DNA of 64,000 bases, taken from assembly GCF_045999315.1 (NCBI RefSeq), contig NZ_CP174607.1:248001-312000 (forward strand), given 5' to 3'. The position numbers were made by a program, and so were the translations under genes. Of this stretch, positions 8,634-17,023 are shown one piece after another. The notes below the pieces were generated by a model. It did no database searches, was not told the DNA's origin, and saw only the letters and a program-made list of their open reading frames with translations. Each line of letters begins with the position of its first letter. The stretch's first letter is position 1. This DNA comes from Peredibacter sp045999315 (GTDB taxonomy: Bacteria > Bdellovibrionota > Bacteriovoracia > Bacteriovoracales > Bacteriovoracaceae).

Positions 8634-9671
8634 ATGGATTCGATGTTAAAGAAAACCCTATTTGCAACTTTAGTTGCGGCCCCTTTACTTGCTCTTATTA
8701 TGCTCTCAGTAGTGGTGGCGTTCATTTTTAATCAAAGCTACACCGGCCCAGATAAAACCTTCACTGTAAAAAGCGGTGAAACTTTCGGAAGAATTAATAA
8801 GCGTCTTTATGATGAAGGTCTCATCTCAAACACCCGCGTGTTCCATTACTACGCCAAATACAAAGGTTTGATGTCGAAGTTTCGTGCAGGTAACTTCACC
8901 ATCACGACTGGCTCAAACATGGGACGAGTATTAGATACACTTGTTTATGGCCAGCCTAATCTTACGAGTGTGACGATTCCGGAAGGAAAAAACATGTACG
9001 AGATCGCGAGGATTTTCGCGAATGCCGGCATCACTTCTGAGACCGCATTCCTAGATGCTGTTAAACACCCTGATCTTATTTCACAGTTAAGTATTCAGGC
9101 CAATAATCTTGAAGGCTATCTTTATCCTGAAACTTATCGTTTCGCTCCTAACACTTCTGCGAAAGCAGTGGCCAAGGCCATGATTGATCTTTTCAATGAG
9201 AGAACAAAGAACATTGATTTTAATCATCCCTTTCTGAATAAACATCAGGTCGTGACCCTTGCTTCGGTGGTAGAAAAAGAGACTGGCGCCAAAGTCGAAA
9301 GACCAGCAATCGCCGGAGTCTTCACCAATCGACTAAAGAAACGCATGCGTCTTCAGTCAGATCCAACAACCATTTACGGTATCTGGGCCCGTTATCAAGG
9401 AAACATCAAAAAGGCCGATCTTTTAGAGATGACTCCTTATAACACTTATAAAATTCCTGCTCTTCCCATGGGACCGATTTCAAATCCTAGTCTTGAAGCG
9501 ATCGAAGCGGTTCTTCATCCGGCACAACATGATTACCTGTATTTCGTAAGTAAGAATGACGGAACTCACGTTTTCTCAAAGACCTACCAGGACCACGAAA
9601 AAGCGGTTCATAGTTTTCAGAGAAATGCTAAAGCGAGAGAAGGAAAAAGCTGGAGAAATCTTAAGCAGTAG
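8634..9671 (+). CDS. mltG: Endolytic murein transglycosylase
   Basis: Inner-membrane lytic transglycosylase that cuts nascent glycan strands. A short cytoplasmic tail is followed by one membrane segment (about residues 9-33), a LysM-like domain and the YceG catalytic domain. The catalytic glutamate is in ASVVEKETGAKVERP (Glu214), followed by the conserved GVFTNRL and LQSDPTTIYG motifs. The C-terminal block HPAQHDYLYFVSKNDGTHVFS is also typical. The start may be ATG 8634 or ATG 8643 (MLKKTLF); the latter has GGATGG upstream and removes three residues. Downstream genes converge on it. Confidence 0.94.
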   Translation: MDSMLKKTLFATLVAAPLLALIMLSVVVAFIFNQSYTGPDKTFTVKSGETFGRINKRLYDEGLISNTRVFHYYAKYKGLMSKFRAGNFTITTGSNMGRVLDTLVYGQPNLTSVTIPEGKNMYEIARIFANAGITSETAFLDAVKHPDLISQLSIQANNLEGYLYPETYRFAPNTSAKAVAKAMIDLFNERTKNIDFNHPFLNKHQVVTLASVVEKETGAKVERPAIAGVFTNRLKKRMRLQSDPTTIYGIWARYQGNIKKADLLEMTPYNTYKIPALPMGPISNPSLEAIEAVLHPAQHDYLYFVSKNDGTHVFSKTYQDHEKAVHSFQRNAKAREGKSWRNLKQ

Positions 9672-9673
9672 AA

Positions 9674-11014
9674 TTACTCTTCGATGAGAGATTCTTCACA
9701 AGATTCTGAAAGATCAGGAAAGGTCTTATTAACCAAGTCATTCCACATGAACGTGGTAGATTTTTTCACACTACGAAGGCTCTTGAGTGAAAACTGAAGA
9801 AAGAAATTTTCTTTCTTGGTCTCGACCTCGGCACCATAGATACGGCCGTAAACGTCCATGGCACGTTTGAAAGTGTTGCTTGGAAGCGACATTTCCATGA
9901 CATAATTATTACGAGTATTATTGAGGGTCGCAATCCAACCAGTGAGTGGCTTAAAGCACTTTGGATACACTTCCACTCTCTGGTAATCACCATTTGGAAT
10001 TAACTTTACACCAAAAGTGATATAGCGACTTATTGACTCCAGAGAAGATTCTAATTTCTTTTTAAGATCAGCGAAGCAGTTGTTGTTTGAAAGCATTTCC
10101 GAACGAAGGCGATCGACTTTGTTATAAGTCAGGTCTTTTGTACATTCCTTCTCGTCCAGCATCTCGCTGTCATTGATCGTCGGAGCACAAGCAAAGCTCG
10201 TAGCGTGGAACATCTGTCTTAAAGGATTCGTCAGAAGACCAGTTGATTCAAGATAGTTTCTTAACTTCACGTCCATATTGGTCGATACGACCGCACGAAC
10301 TTTTCCCTTGGAATCAAGAATCGGAGCGCCGGTATTTCCGTTCTTCAGAGTACAGTTATTAAAAACCATGCTTGGCGAAGAAAGATTCGACGCCAATGGA
10401 TTGATGTAAGTGTTATGGGCCGCCTCACAATACTCGCGACGAATGATGGCAGTATATTCATCCTGCTGATCCACAAACCAAGTCTGATATTCTTTACCGT
10501 TAGCGATACCTTCACGGCTGATACCTACCTGACGGCGGTTGGTAAGTGGAGAACTTAGTTGAAGGAAACTCACATTATCACGCCAAAGAATAGGGTCATT
10601 ACCATCCAACTGAGATGCCTGAAGAACTTGCTTACAGCCCACTTTTTCGGCCGGGCGGTTGGAAGTTTTTGGGAAGAAGAAAAACACATCACGGCCGCAG
10701 TCCTGACCTACTAATCTCAAAAGACTTGGTAGGCAGCTAGAACTTGTGGCCACTGTATTTTCATTGACCAGAAAACCTGTACAGAAGTTCAGTTTGTTTC
10801 CATTAACGACGGCGATCTTAGTTAGATAATTAGGACAGGCCTGATTACCATCGCATGCTACTTCCTGACGAGAAAGAAGCATTTCCATTTCCGAAGGCTC
10901 TAAGGACGGATTGTAAGAAATTGTATCGTCATCGTTCTTGGCCTTCTTTCCGCAGCCAACGAAGACACCCATCCCCAACAATAGTGCAGTAGTTAAAAGT
11001 AAGCGCAATGGCAT
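9674..11014 (-). CDS. Trypsin-fold lipoprotein, apparently catalytically inactive
   Basis: A 446-residue protein with a lipoprotein signal ending VFVG-Cys21. Residues 65-245 resemble a chymotrypsin-fold domain: CTGFLVNENTVAT (78-90), DNVSFLQL with Asp146 at the catalytic Asp position, and CTLKNGNTGAPILDSKGKVRAVVST. The active-site block that reads TAAHC in proteases reads TSSSC here (Ser93 replaces His) and GNSGAP reads GNTGAP (Thr228 replaces the nucleophilic Ser). Two of three catalytic residues are therefore lost, and it is probably a pseudoprotease. The C-terminal 200 residues were not recognised. It starts within the stop of the flavin reductase gene (TGATG), suggesting coupled translation. 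Confidence 0.75.
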   Translation of the reverse strand: MPLRLLLTTALLLGMGVFVGCGKKAKNDDDTISYNPSLEPSEMEMLLSRQEVACDGNQACPNYLTKIAVVNGNKLNFCTGFLVNENTVATSSSCLPSLLRLVGQDCGRDVFFFFPKTSNRPAEKVGCKQVLQASQLDGNDPILWRDNVSFLQLSSPLTNRRQVGISREGIANGKEYQTWFVDQQDEYTAIIRREYCEAAHNTYINPLASNLSSPSMVFNNCTLKNGNTGAPILDSKGKVRAVVSTNMDVKLRNYLESTGLLTNPLRQMFHATSFACAPTINDSEMLDEKECTKDLTYNKVDRLRSEMLSNNNCFADLKKKLESSLESISRYITFGVKLIPNGDYQRVEVYPKCFKPLTGWIATLNNTRNNYVMEMSLPSNTFKRAMDVYGRIYGAEVETKKENFFLQFSLKSLRSVKKSTTFMWNDLVNKTFPDLSESCEESLIEE

Positions 11015-11496
11015 CAGTAGTCGGCTCCTGACTTACGGATGTGAACCATTGGTTTAGATTCTTCACTCATTTTATAAGAAGAGAGAACTTTGGCGTAAAC
11101 GATGTCGTGATCACCCGGTTTTACGGAATCAATCATCTGACATTCAATGGCAGATTTGGCCTGATTTAAAATGATGCCGCCATTTGCTCCGATTTCATGC
11201 GGGAGTTCACTAAAAGGATTGTGGGCAGGGTCATACCCTTTCCAAAAATGCTTTAAATAAGTCTTATCGTGGTCACCCACAATGTTAATGGCAAAAGGTT
11301 TACCAGATTTGATCAGGTCGTAGGCCGGACGACCAGGCTTAATGGCAAGAGAAACGATTAATGGACTAAAAGAAGCCTGCTGAATCCAGCTGGCCAAATA
11401 TCCATCAATTACACCCGTATCAGTGTCCTGAACGGCTACGATAAAAAGACCCGAAGGAATATGCCCAACAGAGGTAGCAATATCGCTAAGCAGCAT
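11014..11496 (-). CDS. Flavin reductase-like domain protein
   Basis: A 160-residue single-domain protein of the FMN-binding split-barrel family. The start (MLLSDIATSVGHIPSGLFIVAVQD) matches the typical opening of these proteins, followed by the flavin-binding strand ASFSPLIVSLAIKPGRPAYDLIKSGKPFAINIVG. Such proteins reduce FMN with NAD(P)H or serve as the flavin domain of larger oxidoreductases. No partner monooxygenase is adjacent. The ATG at 11496 has GGGGA upstream. The next gene (the lipoprotein) overlaps its stop. Confidence 0.83.
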   Translation of the reverse strand: MLLSDIATSVGHIPSGLFIVAVQDTDTGVIDGYLASWIQQASFSPLIVSLAIKPGRPAYDLIKSGKPFAINIVGDHDKTYLKHFWKGYDPAHNPFSELPHEIGANGGIILNQAKSAIECQMIDSVKPGDHDIVYAKVLSSYKMSEESKPMVHIRKSGADY

Positions 11497-11720
11497 AAAT
11501 CCCCGTTTTCATTAATGTCATAATTAACCTTAACGATCCCTAAATGTATTTGTCAAATTTAGGGGCAAAAGAAGGCTTAACGCGGAGCTTTTTATTCAAT
11601 TTTTGGTAAATTATTGCCGATAAGATGTGTCACTTGAGTCGTCTCCCCACTACCTTTAAAATAGAGGGAAGTGGGTCGATTTCAAGGCTCGTTTATTACT
11701 TGGACTCCAGGGAGGATCCT

Positions 11721-12092
11721 GTGGATAAAAAGAAATTGGAACATTTCAAAGAGTTGCTGCTGAAACATCGTCAGCAAATCTTGAATGTAGGCCTTCTTAA
11801 TAAATCTGAGGACTTACATGTAGCGGAAGAGGATCTTTCGGATGAAACAGACCTAGCTTCTTCTCTTATTCAACAGCAACTAACATGCACGATTCGTGAC
11901 CGCGAATATGCAAAACTTCGCCGAATCGATGCTGCTCTCGATAGAATCGCAGAAGGTACTTATGGCCATTGCGAAGAGTGTGATGAGGAGATCGGTATGA
12001 AACGTCTGGAGAACCAGCCGTGGGCCGAACTTTGTATTACTCATGCTGAAGAAAAAGAGCGTGAAGATTCACAGATTTGGAAGCAGGCCTAG
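11721..12092 (+). CDS. DksA/TraR family zinc-finger regulator
   Basis: A 123-residue DksA-like protein that would bind the RNA polymerase secondary channel. GTG 11721 is preferred because GGGAGG lies six bases upstream and because the protein then has normal family length; residues read upstream of it do not look conserved. The coiled-coil carries acidic tip residues SDETDLAS (Asp41, Asp44; E. coli DksA uses Asp71 and Asp74). The zinc site reads CEEC-x17-CITH: Cys84, Cys87, Cys105 and His108, so the fourth ligand of the usual C4 finger is His. A strong terminator follows the gene. Confidence 0.9.
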   Translation: MDKKKLEHFKELLLKHRQQILNVGLLNKSEDLHVAEEDLSDETDLASSLIQQQLTCTIRDREYAKLRRIDAALDRIAEGTYGHCEECDEEIGMKRLENQPWAELCITHAEEKEREDSQIWKQA

Positions 12093-12114
12093 TCCTAAAA
12101 ACATCCAGTTAATG

Positions 12115-12141
12115 AAAGGACCCTTGAAGGGTCCTTTTTTT
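12115..12141 (+). terminator. Rho-independent terminator after dksA-like gene
   Basis: Perfect 9-bp stem AAAGGACCC / GGGTCCTTT with a five-base loop (TTGAA) running straight into a T tract. Confidence 0.92.
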
Positions 12142-12156
12142 ATGCCCAAAAGTTAG

Positions 12157-12173
12157 TGTCTATATATTAGACA
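12157..12173. repeat. Palindrome TGTCTA-N5-TAGACA
   Basis: Six-base inverted arms around TATAT, in the intergenic space between the dksA-like terminator and the subtilase promoter. Possible operator; nothing else supports it. Confidence 0.3.
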
Positions 12174-12230
12174 ACTCTCAGAAATCAGACACCTAAACCC
12201 ACCTAACCCCTCAATACCCTATTCCCGAAC

Positions 12231-12279
12231 TTGGCAAACGGCTTGCTTTACATATTTACACGGAAGCTTACTGGCTTCC
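12231..12279 (+). promoter_or_regulatory. Probable promoter and leader hairpin of the subtilase gene
   Basis: TTGGCA (12231-12236), 16 bases, then TATTTA (12253-12258). Close to the predicted start of transcription lies a hairpin GGAAGC-TTACTG-GCTTCC (12262-12279), which would form at the extreme 5' end of the mRNA and may stabilise it. Confidence 0.45.
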
Positions 12280-12312
12280 CCTTTTGAACTTTAACCGTGG
12301 TAAGGATTGGGA

Positions 12313-13353
12313 ATGAAAAAAGCTGTTAAATCACTCTTCGTAGTAGCCCTCAGCTTAAAGCTTTCAGTAGCAGCAGCTGCTGGTCTAGCTTACAACCCAG
12401 AACTTCTTATCTCTCGTTATGCTTCTTGGGGTATTGATCCAGACAAACACCTTGCTTCTATTAATCTAAAAGAATCATGGGGCAACTTCAAAAAGAAGAA
12501 AGATATCGTTGTTGCCGTAGTTGATACTGGTATCCAAGGTGACCACGCTTTCCTTATTAACAATATCTACGTTCCAGGCGGGAAAGTTTCATCAACAAAT
12601 TTTGGTGTAGACTTCTCTGGCGAGAAAGTAACAAACGCTCCAACAGATGCTCACGGTCACGGAACTCACGTTGCCGGTATCGTTAAGTCGATCTTCCCAG
12701 AAGTTAAAATCCTGGCCCTTAAATATTACAATCCAAAAGCTTCTGGTCAGGCGAACCTAGATGCAACTATCAAAGCTCTAAAATATGCTGTTGATAATAA
12801 CGTTGATGTCATCAACTACTCTGGCGGCGGCCCGGAAGCTTCAGTTGAAGAACTTCGCGTTCTTAAAGAAGCTGAAAAGAAAGGTATCCTTGTTATCGCA
12901 GCTGCTGGTAACGAGCGTTCAAACATTGACGACAAGCGCCACGCTTACTACCCGGCTTCATACGGTCTATCTAATATCATTACTGTTGGTGCTCACGATG
13001 ATGGTCTTAACATCATCCCTTCTTCAAACTACGGTAAGAACTCTGTTGATATCGCAGCTCCTGGTCACCGCATCCGTTCAGCGATTCCTAACAACGGTGC
13101 TGGTTATATGACTGGTACTTCTCAAGCAACTGCTTTCGTAACTGGTGTTGCTGCTATGATTAAGTCAAAGCACCCATCTCTTAAATACGATCAAATCAAG
13201 AACATCATCCTTTCTTCATCTCTTAAAGTGAAAAACTTTGAAGGTAAGATCCTTGGTGCTGGTAAACTTGATGCTGGTCGCGCAATCGAACTAGCTGATC
13301 AAGTGAACAATAAACTTGGTACTCCAGCTGCTCGCGCTGTAGCTAACCGTTAA
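12313..13353 (+). CDS. Secreted S8 subtilisin-like serine protease
   Basis: A 346-residue exported protease. A signal peptide (about 1-25) is followed directly by a short linker and the catalytic domain; no long inhibitor propeptide is visible. The triad is complete: Asp71 (VAVVDTGI), His116 (HGHGTHVAG) and Ser270 (TGTSQATAF), with oxyanion Asn200 (AAAGN). ATG 12313 is chosen over TTG 12307 because AAGGA lies six bases upstream. Codon use is strongly biased (GCT, GGT, AAC, AAA dominate), unlike most neighbours, which suggests high expression. It stands alone between the dksA-like terminator and lnt. In a predatory bacterium it would be a candidate prey-degrading enzyme, but that is speculation. 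Confidence 0.93.
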   Translation: MKKAVKSLFVVALSLKLSVAAAAGLAYNPELLISRYASWGIDPDKHLASINLKESWGNFKKKKDIVVAVVDTGIQGDHAFLINNIYVPGGKVSSTNFGVDFSGEKVTNAPTDAHGHGTHVAGIVKSIFPEVKILALKYYNPKASGQANLDATIKALKYAVDNNVDVINYSGGGPEASVEELRVLKEAEKKGILVIAAAGNERSNIDDKRHAYYPASYGLSNIITVGAHDDGLNIIPSSNYGKNSVDIAAPGHRIRSAIPNNGAGYMTGTSQATAFVTGVAAMIKSKHPSLKYDQIKNIILSSSLKVKNFEGKILGAGKLDAGRAIELADQVNNKLGTPAARAVANR

Positions 13354-13374
13354 TTATTACCCTACAATGAAGGG

Positions 13375-14919
13375 ATGAAGTTAAAGTCCCTTTTTCTCTC
13401 TCTATCTCTGACTGTTGCCGCGGGCGGACTCTATGCCCTTTGTTATCCCTCTATTTTTGGTGATGGCTGGCTTCCCCTCTTATTTATAGCTCTGCCTTTT
13501 TTCCTGTGGCGCCTGGAAGTTGCTCCCAATGTGAAGAGCACTTTGCTGCATATTCTTGCCTACAACCTGGGTCTTAATCTTTTTGGTTTCTACTGGATTC
13601 CTCATACACTGCGAGAGTTCGGACAACTGCCTTGGATCATCTCAGTATTATTAGGTCTATCGTTCTCACTTATTCTTCAACCTCACTGGTGGTTGTATGC
13701 GGTTTGGAAAAGATGGCGTCCGGATTTTCAGTGGTACTCACAGAAGGGCATTCTCATCACGGCGTTTGTGATGACAATCATGGAGAGATACTTTCCGCAA
13801 CAGTTCCCTTCGTATGCGGGCAGCCCGTGGTTAAATATGGCGCCTTATCTAGGTTTGGCCCCAATTCTCGGTGTCGTGGCTTTTAGTTTTATGACTTATT
13901 GGGTATCGCTAGAGACCTTCACGCAACTTGCCCTTAAAAAGTTTCGTCCCCAGGTGTGGATCGCACTTGTGGCCTTTGTTGCTTTGAATGCCATTTCTCC
14001 TCTGAAAGACACCCTTTCTGATAAAACTCTTCCAGTGCGAATTGTTCAGGCGAACATTGGAAACTTCCTGAAAGTTTCTTCTGAGAAAGGTGATGAAAAC
14101 TCTTATCAGTCGATCAATAAAAAGTATCTTGATCTCTCAACAGTTCAAAATGGATTTAAGCCTGAACTCATCGTGTGGCCAGAGACGGCGTACCCAAATG
14201 CTTTTGTGGGTGAACGAACTCGTTTAGATTTTATTTTCTTAGACATCATGAACATCACGAAGGCAGAAATGCTGATTGGTGGATATGATCAGGATCCAAC
14301 GAAGTCGCCATTTGATTTCATGGAGACGGTGTTTAATTCTTCAGTTTTGATGAGTGATAATAAGTTCAAAGTTGCTTATCATAAGAACATATTGATTCCC
14401 TTTGGTGAGACTCTTCCCTTTGGACCGTTTAATCGTCAGATCGTTTCAATCGTTCCGGCGGTTTCACTTTTTGCTCGTGGTGAAGGCATTCCTTTGATGG
14501 AAACACGAAAAGGTTACCGTTTTGTAACTCCGATTTGTTACGAAATCCTCGAGAGTAATTTCATGCGAGGCCTTCTAAATCAGTGGAAGGGAACGCATTT
14601 CATTGTTAACCATAGTAATGATTCTTGGTACGGCGATACTTCTGAACCTTATCAGCATTTGTTCTTATCAAAATGGCGAGCACTGGAGTTTCAACTTCCG
14701 ATCGTAAGAAGTACCAATACAGGAATCACTTCTGTGATTTTCCCGGATGGATCTGAATCAAAGCGACTTGAAATCGGGACGGAAGGGACGCTGGATGTGA
14801 ATGTTCCGATGGGAACTGGCCAGAGTACTCTTTATCAAGAGTATGGTGTTTTTCCAGTGGTGGGGATTTTCTTAGTTCTGATGCTGGTGACTTGGTTTAT
14901 CGAGAGACGAAAGAACTGA
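13375..14919 (+). CDS. lnt: Apolipoprotein N-acyltransferase
   Basis: Completes lipoprotein maturation by acylating the N-terminal cysteine in the inner membrane. Several membrane segments occupy the first ~215 residues and a final one lies at about 492-510, flanking the periplasmic nitrilase-fold domain. The Glu-Lys-Cys triad is visible: Glu in IVWPETAYPN, Lys in AYHKNILIPFGE and Cys in TPICYEILES. The sequence TACAAT sits six bases before the ATG, so the gene may have its own promoter with a leaderless start. Its last 48 bases overlap the convergent gene on the other strand. Confidence 0.95.
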   Translation: MKLKSLFLSLSLTVAAGGLYALCYPSIFGDGWLPLLFIALPFFLWRLEVAPNVKSTLLHILAYNLGLNLFGFYWIPHTLREFGQLPWIISVLLGLSFSLILQPHWWLYAVWKRWRPDFQWYSQKGILITAFVMTIMERYFPQQFPSYAGSPWLNMAPYLGLAPILGVVAFSFMTYWVSLETFTQLALKKFRPQVWIALVAFVALNAISPLKDTLSDKTLPVRIVQANIGNFLKVSSEKGDENSYQSINKKYLDLSTVQNGFKPELIVWPETAYPNAFVGERTRLDFIFLDIMNITKAEMLIGGYDQDPTKSPFDFMETVFNSSVLMSDNKFKVAYHKNILIPFGETLPFGPFNRQIVSIVPAVSLFARGEGIPLMETRKGYRFVTPICYEILESNFMRGLLNQWKGTHFIVNHSNDSWYGDTSEPYQHLFLSKWRALEFQLPIVRSTNTGITSVIFPDGSESKRLEIGTEGTLDVNVPMGTGQSTLYQEYGVFPVVGIFLVLMLVTWFIERRKN

Positions 14920-15456
14920 TCCAAAATTTTTGAGGTCAGTTTTATACAAATGAAGGTCTGTACCTCTGAAGTTGTATGAGTGGTACAGATGAAGGCCAAG
15001 TTTTTCACTCAGGCGAACACCTTCAGGACTCACACATTCAGCAAAAATAAATGAAGAGCTTGAAACTTCATTCTCATAACTTTTCACACCTCTGCACATC
15101 TGTTTAATCATGTAGGTCGAGGCATGAACGTTCTTTCCATAAATGGAATAAACAAAGAAATAGACCGGCGAATCTTGATTACGATCTAAATTGAAATCAC
15201 TAAGTTCAAAGTCACCTTCGTCATTTTCATCGTCAGTAATTTTGTGAAGTCCCGTTTCATTGAAAGGAAGCACGATCAAGTGCCCGACTAATTCTTTATT
15301 AGAATAAATGACCTGGAAGAGTTCCGGGTATTTTTCTGAGAGAATTTTTAAGATGTGATCAGGGATGTGTTCTTGTTCCCCGTAAATGTCATCCATCTGT
15401 TCCGTGACTTCACGAAAATTCTGAGTTTCATTCAGGGAAACAAGTTTGTACTTCAT
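14872..15456 (-). CDS. Hypothetical protein, possible GNAT-like fold
   Basis: A 194-residue cytoplasmic protein not confidently recognised. The pattern of a short N-terminal helix (YGEQEHIPDHILKILSEKYPELF), a strand followed by LVGHLIVLPF and a C-terminal VSPEGVRLSEKLGLHLYHSYNF resembles a GNAT acetyltransferase, where the last block would be the usual ALYEKLGF-type helix. No clear acetyl-CoA loop was identified. Its start overlaps the kdsD stop (ATGA), so it is translated with kdsD; its 3' end overlaps lnt tail to tail by 48 bases. Confidence 0.6.
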   Translation of the reverse strand: MKYKLVSLNETQNFREVTEQMDDIYGEQEHIPDHILKILSEKYPELFQVIYSNKELVGHLIVLPFNETGLHKITDDENDEGDFELSDFNLDRNQDSPVYFFVYSIYGKNVHASTYMIKQMCRGVKSYENEVSSSSFIFAECVSPEGVRLSEKLGLHLYHSYNFRGTDLHLYKTDLKNFGSVLSSLDKPSHQHQN

Positions 15457-16442
15457 TTGCTAAGCGATGAATTAAATCCCGCTTTGAATAAATCATGAAG
15501 TCTCAAGACCCCTTTGAACTCTCCTTCATCAACTACAGGAGCTACGTTCAATGGACGTGCTGGATTTTCCATAATTTTAAGAGCATCAAATGCAAGTGTA
15601 TTAGAACCAACAGTTGTTGGTTTTGCGGTCATGATGTCCTTCACTGGAGTCTTAATAGCATCAGCAGATTTAGCGAAGGCGCGTCTGATATCACCTTCAA
15701 CCAGAATGCCCAGCATTTTGGCCCCTGAAATAATGGCACACATACCGACTGGTTTTTGAGTCATAGCAAGAATGGCGTCTTGAAGAGTTGCTGTATCCGC
15801 GACAGTCGGGCAATCAGAGGCCTTGATCATTAAACGATCAACCGTAAGTGAAAGAGACTTTCCAAGGAGGCCCGCCGGATGATTCACGGCGAATTTTTCT
15901 TTCGAAACACCCATCACGTTCTCATAAAGGACGGCCATGGCGTCTCCCATCGCTAGTGCAAGGGTTGTACTAGTCGTTGGTGCTAGATCATTAATACAGG
16001 CTTCTTTTTCAACGGAAGCATCCAAAACAATTCCTGATTTATGCGCAATCGGAGAATCAACCTTTCCAACCAGTGCCACAATTCTTTCTTTTGGAATCTG
16101 CACGTAAGGAATCATATTAAGTAGTTCTTCAGTGGTACCAGATTTACTGATCAAAACGATGGCATCCAGTTTCGTCACTCGACCTAAATCACCGTGCATG
16201 GCCTCGGTTGGGTGAAGGAAGAAAGACGGAAGGCCCAGTGAAGAGAAAGTGGCCGCAATCTTTGTTCCGATGTGTCCGGACTTCCCTACCCCTGAAATAA
16301 TCAAACTTCCGCCAGTGTTCACCAGCTGCTCGTAAAGATTCACAAGACTTTGCGCCTGTGTCTCCGTGAAACGAGATGCGGCCAGTTCTAGGGCCTGTGC
16401 TTCAGTTTTTAATACTTGGGTAAAGATGTTTTTGTGGTCCAT
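15453..16442 (-). CDS. kdsD: Arabinose-5-phosphate isomerase
   Basis: Converts ribulose 5-phosphate to arabinose 5-phosphate for Kdo and so for lipopolysaccharide core synthesis. Residues 1-200 form the SIS domain (LIISGVGKSGHIGTKIAATF, LISKSGTTEEL, NDLAPTTSTTLALAMGDAMA) and two CBS domains follow. The start MDHKNIFTQ at 16442, with GGAAC upstream, gives the usual 329 residues; earlier in-frame starts add an unrelated stretch that would overlap the divergent lipoprotein gene. A hypothetical gene is coupled downstream. kdsD is separate here from the lpt genes near 35 kb, with which it clusters in E. coli. Confidence 0.94.
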   Translation of the reverse strand: MDHKNIFTQVLKTEAQALELAASRFTETQAQSLVNLYEQLVNTGGSLIISGVGKSGHIGTKIAATFSSLGLPSFFLHPTEAMHGDLGRVTKLDAIVLISKSGTTEELLNMIPYVQIPKERIVALVGKVDSPIAHKSGIVLDASVEKEACINDLAPTTSTTLALAMGDAMAVLYENVMGVSKEKFAVNHPAGLLGKSLSLTVDRLMIKASDCPTVADTATLQDAILAMTQKPVGMCAIISGAKMLGILVEGDIRRAFAKSADAIKTPVKDIMTAKPTTVGSNTLAFDALKIMENPARPLNVAPVVDEGEFKGVLRLHDLFKAGFNSSLSK

Positions 16443-16494
16443 GTGAGTTCCAAAAGAATTTCTTTTTATTTGATTCATTGATAACATAAAAAAT

Positions 16495-17019
16495 ATGAAA
16501 TTTATTCTTTTAATCGTCATGATTCTGGGCCTAAGCGGATGCGCTAGTTATGAGAAATTCCGTCAAATCACGGAAGAGCTAGAAATTCCAACTAAGGTCT
16601 ATAAGGCCGACTATAACCAAACTTGGCAGGCCGTGATTCAGGTCATGAGAAAGTTTGACATCGCACAACAGAACCAGGAAGCAGGTTTTATTAAGACCCG
16701 CTGGATGGACAATACTCTTGAAGTAAACTTTGCGGACTCTTTTGGTTCGGCGGATGCAGTAAAAGCAGCAAAATACAAACTGGTTGTTAACGTTGTTAAA
16801 GGTTTCAGAAATGGTCGCGAAGTGAGTAAAGTCACTGTCTATAAACGCCAGTTAATGGAACAAGATTTCCTTCAAGGATGGAAAGAAGTCCCGACAGACG
16901 GAATTTCTGAAAAGACTCTTCTCTACCGAATTGAGCGTCTGGTTGCCATCGACAACAGATTAAAGGAAATCGATAAAGCGCGCGAGAAAGAGCAGCTAGA
17001 AAATACTGGGATTCAGTAA
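16495..17019 (+). CDS. Lipoprotein of unknown function (174 aa)
   Basis: Lipoprotein signal with lipobox LSGC (Cys at 16) and a soluble domain of about 150 residues. The segment YNQTWQAVIQVMRKFDIAQQNQEAGFIKTRW resembles BamC/NlpB-type domains, in which a helix after NxxW is followed by an amphipathic strand, but this is a fold-level impression only. The tail (LKEIDKAREKEQLEN) is charged and helical. The gene is divergent from kdsD, with starts 52 bases apart. There is no Shine-Dalgarno; a TAACAT hexamer ends seven bases before the ATG. Confidence 0.8.
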   Translation: MKFILLIVMILGLSGCASYEKFRQITEELEIPTKVYKADYNQTWQAVIQVMRKFDIAQQNQEAGFIKTRWMDNTLEVNFADSFGSADAVKAAKYKLVVNVVKGFRNGREVSKVTVYKRQLMEQDFLQGWKEVPTDGISEKTLLYRIERLVAIDNRLKEIDKAREKEQLENTGIQ

Positions 17020-17023
17020 ACTC

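Noticed and set aside
16443..16520. Longer kdsD start
   Set aside because: It would overlap the divergent lipoprotein gene and has no family counterpart; ATG 16442 gives normal length.
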